Assembly: GCA_902582605.1 (NCBI GenBank)
Contig: CACHSP010000002.1
Span: 62,001-126,000, forward strand
Direction of reading: 5' to 3'
Source of the DNA: an uncultured Pelagibacteraceae bacterium
Lineage (GTDB): Bacteria > Pseudomonadota > Alphaproteobacteria > Pelagibacterales > Pelagibacteraceae
Length of the DNA: 64,000 nt
Every line of letters starts with the position of its first letter. Positions within the stretch are counted from its first letter, which is position 1. A program made the translations under genes and the position numbers. This document shows positions 58,062 through 64,000 of this stretch, in pieces. The notes below the pieces were generated by a model, which ran no database searches, was not told the DNA's origin, and saw only the letters and a program-made list of their open reading frames with translations.

Positions 58062-59021
58062 TTAAGTGACTGTAAGTTTTCTATTATTCAATATTGCTCT
58101 AAATAAACTAATCATTAAAGGAATTTTTTTCTTATTAATTTTTCTCGTAACATATGGGGCTATTTCTCTAACTAACTGTTCTCCTTCAACAGTGTCATTA
58201 GGCATAAATCTTTTTTTTGCATTTTTAAATGTATATCCTTTTCCTAAGTAACTGCCCATTTTACTATTTCGACCGCCCGCAGCGCTTACATATAAATCAC
58301 CCACACCAGCAAGCCCAAGTGTACTTGTTTCTTTTCCTTTAAAATATTTTGTCAAATATTTCATTTCGTTAATTGATCTTTGAAATAAACTTGATGACGT
58401 ATTTAGACTTTGACCAGTACCTATAATCATTGCATATATATTTTTAATTGCTGAGCAGACCTCAACACCAATAATATCTTTCGAGAATTCATTTAAATAA
58501 TATTTTGTAGAAATTCTTTTTCCTATTTTTTTTGCAAAATTTATATTTTTATTTGCAATTATTACACTTGTTTGATGTTTTCTCGCCAATTCTTTTGCTA
58601 AGCAAGGACCTTTTAAAACTGAAATATTTTTTATCCCAGAAACTTTTTGAAGTTTCTCAGAAATAGTAAAAATTTTCTTACTCCTAGATATATATTTTAA
58701 CCCTTTGGTAAGAACCAACAAAGGTGTATTAATCTTATTTTTCTTCAACTCTTTACCAATAAAGTCTATTCCAGGTAAACTTAAAGCAATTATTATTAAA
58801 TCAAATTTTTCTTTTAATAAATCACCAGAATATTTTCGAAATTTAAGTTTTTTTGGCAAATTCATTTTTAATGCAGAATGGTATTTTCTTTTTGAGGATA
58901 ATTCTTTTATGAATTTTTTTGAGTAAGGCTCAGTAATTACAACATCATTCTTATTTTCTAGACAGGGAATTGTGAAAGCAGATCCCATGGCCCCTCCTCC
59001 AATTATTAAAAATTTTTTCAT
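58062..59021 (-). CDS. glycerol-3-phosphate dehydrogenase (NAD(P)+)-like (GpsA family)
   Basis: ORF 319 aa; KFLIIGGGAMGSAFTIPCLEN, VLKGPCLAKELARK, GVEVCSAIKNIYAMIIG. Confidence 0.85.
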   Translation of the reverse strand: MKKFLIIGGGAMGSAFTIPCLENKNDVVITEPYSKKFIKELSSKRKYHSALKMNLPKKLKFRKYSGDLLKEKFDLIIIALSLPGIDFIGKELKKNKINTPLLVLTKGLKYISRSKKIFTISEKLQKVSGIKNISVLKGPCLAKELARKHQTSVIIANKNINFAKKIGKRISTKYYLNEFSKDIIGVEVCSAIKNIYAMIIGTGQSLNTSSSLFQRSINEMKYLTKYFKGKETSTLGLAGVGDLYVSAAGGRNSKMGSYLGKGYTFKNAKKRFMPNDTVEGEQLVREIAPYVTRKINKKKIPLMISLFRAILNNRKLTVT

Positions 59022-59172
59022 ATTAATTTAAATTCAAAAATATTAATTAAACAAAAATTTAAAATGCAACACATACGTGAAAATTTTCTATGTCAATTTT
59101 CGTATTAAGTCATTATTTTATTTTAAATTTTAATATTTTGTTAGTAAAATAACTTAATTTTTATTAAATCTT

Positions 59173-60504
59173 ATGAGTAAAGTAGCTATTATCGGTGCAG
59201 GTCCATGTGGCTTATCAATGTTAAGAGCATTTGAGCAAGCAGAAAAAAAAGGTGAAAAAATTCCTGAAGTGATTTGTTTTGAAAAACAAGAAGATTGGGG
59301 TGGTCTCTGGAATTATAGTTGGCGAACAGGTTCTGATCAGTATGGAGATCCAGTTCCAAATAGTATGTATAGATATCTTTGGTCTAATGGACCCAAGGAA
59401 TGTTTAGAGTTTGCTGACTATTCTTTTGATAAACATTTTGGCAAAGCAATTCCGTCATTTCCTCCAAGGGAGGTACTATACGACTATATTGTTGGAAGAG
59501 CTAAAAGTGGAAATTTAAAAAATAAAGTTAAATTTAATACAAGGGTCATTAATACAATCTTTAAAAATGAAAAATTTGAAATTAGCTATCAAGACAAAGT
59601 AAATGATAAAATTTTAAAAGAAAATTTCGATTTTGTAATTGTCTCAACTGGTCATTTTTCTGTTCCATTTATTCCTGAATATGAAGGAATGAAATCATTC
59701 CCAGGAAGAATTATGCACTCCCACGACTTTAGAGACGCAGAAGAGTTTAGAGGTAAAAATATTGTGGTATTAGGCAGTAGTTATTCAGCTGAAGATATTG
59801 CGCTTCAATGTAATAAGTATGGAGCAAAAAGTGTAACTATTGGATATAGACACAACCCAATGGGATTCAAATGGCCTAAAGGCATGAAAGAAGTCCATTA
59901 CCTAGATAGACTAGATGGAAAGAAAGCTATCTTTAAAGATGGTACTGAACAAGAAACCGACGTTATAATTTTATGTACAGGATACTTACACCATTTTCCA
60001 TTCTTAGAGGAAAACTTACAACTGAAGACAAGAAATAGACTCTATCCACCAAAATTATACAAAGGTGTAGTCTGGCAAGATAATCATAAACTTATGTATC
60101 TTGGCATGCAGGATCAATTTCATACATTTAATATGTTCGATTGCCAAGCTTGGTATGCTCGTGATGTAGTTATGGGTAAAATAAAAATGCCTGATAGTAA
60201 AGAAATTGAAAATGACATAAACAAATGGGTTGCAATGGAAGAAAAACTTGAAAATCCTGATCAAATGATTGATTTTCAAACAGAGTATACCAAAGAGCTA
60301 CATGAAATGTCTGATTATCCTAAAATTGATTTTGAATTAATAAGAAAACATTTTAAAGAATGGGAACATCATAAAGTTGAAGACATATCAACTTATAGAG
60401 ATAAATCTTTCTCATCCCCGGTAACAGGATCTGTTGCACCGGTTCACCACACGCCTTGGGCAAAAGCAATGGATGATACTTTAAAAACTTTTTTGAATAA
60501 ATAA
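59173..60504 (+). CDS. tmm: flavin-containing monooxygenase, probable trimethylamine monooxygenase
   Basis: ORF 443 aa; FAD motif GAGPCGLSMLRAFEQA, NADPH motif VVLGSSYSAEDIA, WGGLWNYSWRTG. Confidence 0.85.
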   Translation: MSKVAIIGAGPCGLSMLRAFEQAEKKGEKIPEVICFEKQEDWGGLWNYSWRTGSDQYGDPVPNSMYRYLWSNGPKECLEFADYSFDKHFGKAIPSFPPREVLYDYIVGRAKSGNLKNKVKFNTRVINTIFKNEKFEISYQDKVNDKILKENFDFVIVSTGHFSVPFIPEYEGMKSFPGRIMHSHDFRDAEEFRGKNIVVLGSSYSAEDIALQCNKYGAKSVTIGYRHNPMGFKWPKGMKEVHYLDRLDGKKAIFKDGTEQETDVIILCTGYLHHFPFLEENLQLKTRNRLYPPKLYKGVVWQDNHKLMYLGMQDQFHTFNMFDCQAWYARDVVMGKIKMPDSKEIENDINKWVAMEEKLENPDQMIDFQTEYTKELHEMSDYPKIDFELIRKHFKEWEHHKVEDISTYRDKSFSSPVTGSVAPVHHTPWAKAMDDTLKTFLNK

Positions 60505-60511
60505 TTAAGTT

Positions 60512-62515
60512 TTAATCAATACCTAGGTGTTTTTTTCTTTTTTCAACCCATGATCTAATCAGGTTATCAAATATAAGAGCTATAAAAGCTACACAAATAC
60601 CAAGTGTTAACCCAATCCCAGCACCTTTTTTATCTGATAGTGCTTTTAATATATATTGTCCTAAATCTTCAGTACCAATGAAAGCTCCAATAATTACCAT
60701 GAATAAAGCAAATACAATTGTTTGATTTATACCAAGCATCATGTGAGGAAAAGCTAAAGGAAATTCTATCTTTGTTAACCTTTGAAATTTATTAACACCA
60801 GACATGGTTGCAGCATCGTGTAAACCAGCAGGAACACTTCTCAATCCCTCAATGGTGTATCTAGTAGCAGGTATTGTTGCATAAACTATAACAGCTATTA
60901 AAACAGATGTATCCGTAATACCAAATAACATCATCACTGGAATAAGATAAACAAATGATGGGAATGTTTGAAAAATATCACATACTCCTAACATGAAATT
61001 AGCAGAGCGTTTATTTTGAAAACATAATGTTCCAACTGTAAATCCAATAGTACAAGATACAATTACTCCAAATGTTGCCATATAAGTCGTTACTAAAGCC
61101 CTATCCCACCAAGGACTTAAGGCAATAAATAGTGTCAATCCACAAACAACTAAAGCTGAACGAATTCCACCAATTAGATATCCCGCACCAACAACCAAAA
61201 CTATAGTTGCTACAGCTGGCATCCTTAAATATAAAGCCCTCATTGGTTGAAGCACCTCTTGAATGAGCCATGTATTAAATGCTTTAATATAAACAAAAAA
61301 AGTATCAAAAATCCAATCAACCCCTTTATTCCAAAAATCAGCAGTTGATATTCCTTTATTATGTGGAACTTCAAATAGATAATTAAAACTACCTTTAAAT
61401 AAAAAGGTTCCAATGTAAGCCAGTACTATTCCAACAATTACTGTTGCTGCAAAAAATAAAATATTTTTATTTCTTTGAAAGAATGTCAGATTACCAAAAT
61501 AATCTGTTTGTTTATTAGCCCAAGCTAATGACATTTTATCTAATAAAATCGCAATTAAGCTAATACACAAGCCTGCTTCTAGTGCTAATCCTATATTTAA
61601 CTGATTTAGCGCCAATAGCAGATTAAATCCTAAACCTTTTGCACCAATAAAAGCTGAAATTACTGCCATGGAAAAACACACCATAATGACTTGGTTAACA
61701 CCAATTAAAATGTCTCTTCTTGCAGTTGGAATTAAAACTTTAAACATTAATTGCCAATTATTACATCCACTCATTCTACCAGCTTCAATTACTTCTGGAG
61801 GTACTGCTCTTAAGCCTAATATGGTTAGTAATATCATTGGTGGTATAGCGACAACCATGGTGATTATTACTGCAGCATGATCACCAACTCCAAAAAGAAC
61901 TAAAGCAGGAACCAGTACCGCATATTGCGGCATAGTCTGCATCACCAATAATATTGGATAAAGAGCTTTCTCGACACGTTTACTTTTAAATGCTGCTATT
62001 CCTAAGCCCAACCCAAAAATAAACGACAAGGGTGCCGCGACTAGTATAAATGAAAGAGTTTGCATAGATGGTTTCCATTGACCAAATATTGAAATATAAA
62101 TCATCGTTAAACCAGCAAACAATGCTAGACCTTTCCCGCTAACTTTATATGAAAGGATTGCTGCACCTGCTGCTACAATAGTCCATGGTAATCCTGGAAG
62201 TTCAGCCCAAGGATTTTTATCGATCCAATCCCAACTACTAAATGCCACTATAGTTTCAAGACCACCTAATAAAACTTCTCTTATTAACTGTATTAAGAAG
62301 GTCATAAACGCTGTTAAATTTCTACTTATTTGTAAAACTATAGGACGACTTTTAAACTCTTGTGTATCTTCATTCCAAACCTCAATTGGCATCCAATCAT
62401 TCATTAAAAAAAATAAAGAGTCGTTTATCCAAATAGGTAGCCAGCCTAGTAATGGAGGTAACCGCCAAAACACATCAAAGGCATAATATCTTACCTCTTT
62501 CCCTAAAAAACACAT
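60512..62515 (-). CDS. ABC transporter permease, duplicated ProW-type, TmoW-like (main part; frame-split at N-terminus)
   Basis: ORF 667 aa with two permease domains (TMPQYAVLVPALVLFGVGDHAAVI; QTFPSFVYLIPVMMLFGITDTSVLI). Confidence 0.85.
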   Translation of the reverse strand: MCFLGKEVRYYAFDVFWRLPPLLGWLPIWINDSLFFLMNDWMPIEVWNEDTQEFKSRPIVLQISRNLTAFMTFLIQLIREVLLGGLETIVAFSSWDWIDKNPWAELPGLPWTIVAAGAAILSYKVSGKGLALFAGLTMIYISIFGQWKPSMQTLSFILVAAPLSFIFGLGLGIAAFKSKRVEKALYPILLVMQTMPQYAVLVPALVLFGVGDHAAVIITMVVAIPPMILLTILGLRAVPPEVIEAGRMSGCNNWQLMFKVLIPTARRDILIGVNQVIMVCFSMAVISAFIGAKGLGFNLLLALNQLNIGLALEAGLCISLIAILLDKMSLAWANKQTDYFGNLTFFQRNKNILFFAATVIVGIVLAYIGTFLFKGSFNYLFEVPHNKGISTADFWNKGVDWIFDTFFVYIKAFNTWLIQEVLQPMRALYLRMPAVATIVLVVGAGYLIGGIRSALVVCGLTLFIALSPWWDRALVTTYMATFGVIVSCTIGFTVGTLCFQNKRSANFMLGVCDIFQTFPSFVYLIPVMMLFGITDTSVLIAVIVYATIPATRYTIEGLRSVPAGLHDAATMSGVNKFQRLTKIEFPLAFPHMMLGINQTIVFALFMVIIGAFIGTEDLGQYILKALSDKKGAGIGLTLGICVAFIALIFDNLIRSWVEKRKKHLGID

Positions 62516-62666
62516 AACTACTCTGATTTGGATCTTTTACAAATTCTGCTTGGCCACGAATAAATTTGTATGTTTCTGGAACTTCAATAGCAAAACATAA
62601 AGCAAAAAAAACGATTAATAAAAATAACCATTGAAATGTTTTGGGGTATCTTTTTAAAAATTCCAT
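62475..62666 (-). CDS. N-terminal piece of the TmoW-like permease (frame-split)
   Basis: MEFLKRYPKTFQWLFLLIVFFALCFAIEVPETYKFIRGQAEFVKDPNQSSYVF, then frame offset. Confidence 0.65.
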   Translation of the reverse strand: MEFLKRYPKTFQWLFLLIVFFALCFAIEVPETYKFIRGQAEFVKDPNQSSYVFFRERGKILCL

Positions 62667-62668
62667 AA

Positions 62669-63706
62669 TTAATTATTATTTTTTCTTCCTCCAAAAACTG
62701 TATTAATAATTTTAGCTGGGTTTATAGAGCCCACAATTTCATTTTCACCATTGATCACAGCTACCGCTTTTTCTTGAGTAAGAATTTTTTCTGCAACATT
62801 TTCGATTATTTCATCCTTTGAAACTTTTAAATCACCTAAATCATTTTTAGATGCATCCATTACATCTTCAATTAATAAAACTTTTTCTCTTGGGACCTCT
62901 TCTGTAAACTTACGTACGTACTCTGTGGCTGGATTTAAAACAATATTAGCAGGAGTATCTAATTGCTCAATTATACCATCTTTCATAATTGCAATACGAT
63001 CAGCAAGTTTTAAAGCTTCATCAAAATCATGAGTTATAAACATAATTGTTTTTTGTAATTTTTCTTGAAGTCTTAAAAATTCATCTTGCATTTCTTTTCT
63101 TATTAAAGGATCTAAAGCTGAAAATGGTTCATCTAAAAACCAAATATCTGGTTCGACTGCTAGAGATCTAGCGATTCCAACTCGTTGTTGCTGTCCTCCA
63201 GATAATTCTCTTGGAAAATAGTTTTCTCTTCCATCAAGTCCAACTAGCTTGACCATATCCATTGCCTTACTAATACTGTCCTCAGTTTTGACACCTTTAA
63301 TCTGAAGTGGAAAAGCAATGTTCTCCACAACTGTTTTATGAGGCAGTAATGCAAAGCTTTGGAAAACCATACCCATTTTATTTCTTCTTAGCTCAATAAG
63401 CTCTTTATTGTTTAGTTGTAATAGATCTTGTCCTTCAATGAAAATTTTACCACCTGTTGCATCTGTTAATCTAGATATACATCTTAATAATGTTGATTTA
63501 CCTGAACCAGATAAACCCATCACAACTAACATCTCACCTTTTGAGACTTCAAATGATGCATTGTTTACACCTACGATACATCCATTTTTTTGAAAAGTTT
63601 TGGCATCAACATTTCCATTTGACTCTTGAAGCATTTTTTTGGCATTTGATCCAAAAATTTTGTAGACATTTTCACATTTGATTACTGTCTCAGCCATAAA
63701 TCTCAA
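62669..63706 (-). CDS. ABC transporter ATP-binding protein, ProV-type, TmoV-like
   Basis: ORF 345 aa; MGLSGSGKSTLLRCISRL, ELSGGQQQRVGIARSLAVEPDIWFLDEPFSALDPLIR; CBS-like C-terminus. Confidence 0.88.
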   Translation of the reverse strand: MRFMAETVIKCENVYKIFGSNAKKMLQESNGNVDAKTFQKNGCIVGVNNASFEVSKGEMLVVMGLSGSGKSTLLRCISRLTDATGGKIFIEGQDLLQLNNKELIELRRNKMGMVFQSFALLPHKTVVENIAFPLQIKGVKTEDSISKAMDMVKLVGLDGRENYFPRELSGGQQQRVGIARSLAVEPDIWFLDEPFSALDPLIRKEMQDEFLRLQEKLQKTIMFITHDFDEALKLADRIAIMKDGIIEQLDTPANIVLNPATEYVRKFTEEVPREKVLLIEDVMDASKNDLGDLKVSKDEIIENVAEKILTQEKAVAVINGENEIVGSINPAKIINTVFGGRKNNN

Positions 63707-63762
63707 TTAAGTTATATGAAAATAAGGTAAAATTAAATCCATAATATTGTAACCATTTCCCC

Positions 63763-63993
63763 TTAAAAATTTTTAATAAAATAAACTCTAGTATCAATTC
63801 CAGTACTTAAGAAACTGAGGGCTTCACCACTAACAGTTATCGACTCATTTACTCCTACATTGTTTCCACTTACCGTAAAACCTGCAAAACACTTATTTTT
63901 TGTGGCATCCCATTTTACAAACGTCTCATCAATTTTATTTCCGTTAATCGTATAAATTTCATGAGCTCTAAAATTTAAAAAATTTGCACCCAT
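63763..63993 (-). CDS. hypothetical protein (near window edge)
   Basis: ORF 76 aa, no recognised motif. Confidence 0.4.
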   Translation of the reverse strand: MGANFLNFRAHEIYTINGNKIDETFVKWDATKNKCFAGFTVSGNNVGVNESITVSGEALSFLSTGIDTRVYFIKNF

Positions 63994-64000
63994 TATCGCA

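Noticed and set aside
1-64000. CRISPR arrays, IS elements or prophage modules
   Set aside because: No regularly spaced direct repeats, transposase, integrase or phage structural genes seen among the ORFs.

Overview
AT-rich, densely packed bacterial chromosome segment. Gene content and style (very short intergenic gaps; Tmm, SoxBDAG, DMGDH, AcuI-like and Fur-regulated FbpABC genes) suggest a SAR11/Pelagibacterales-type alphaproteobacterium. This assignment is inferred from protein families; no search was run. No rRNA, tRNA or CRISPR was found. Main blocks: (1) 1-3.8 kb, a hypothetical-rich region with a GIY-YIG-like protein and a diverged tandem gene duplication; (2) a HisD/HpsN-like dehydrogenase, an autotransporter, LysE, MsrB, cysE-cysK; (3) 10.2-13.6 kb, a run of ten short genes, mostly unknown, ending in a paired SMR transporter; (4) an unusually large noncoding stretch at 15.77-16.12 kb with strong inverted repeats, a perfect Shine-Dalgarno plus 8-codon mini-ORF, and a long compound hairpin; (5) an FbpABC iron(III) ABC system with tandem Fur-like boxes, an unannotated Cys-rich 56-aa ORF and an intra-operon hairpin; (6) one-carbon/methylated-compound metabolism spread over 29-64 kb: ETF-QO, EtfAB, DMGDH, MetF-like plus GcvT-family demethylase, SoxBDAG, Fhs, Tmm and a TmoVW-like transporter. 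Four genes (DMGDH, purK, an Asp/Glu racemase, the TmoW-like permease) are each split by a one-nucleotide frame offset at or near a homopolymer. These may be assembly errors, real lesions or recoding, and need raw-read checks.
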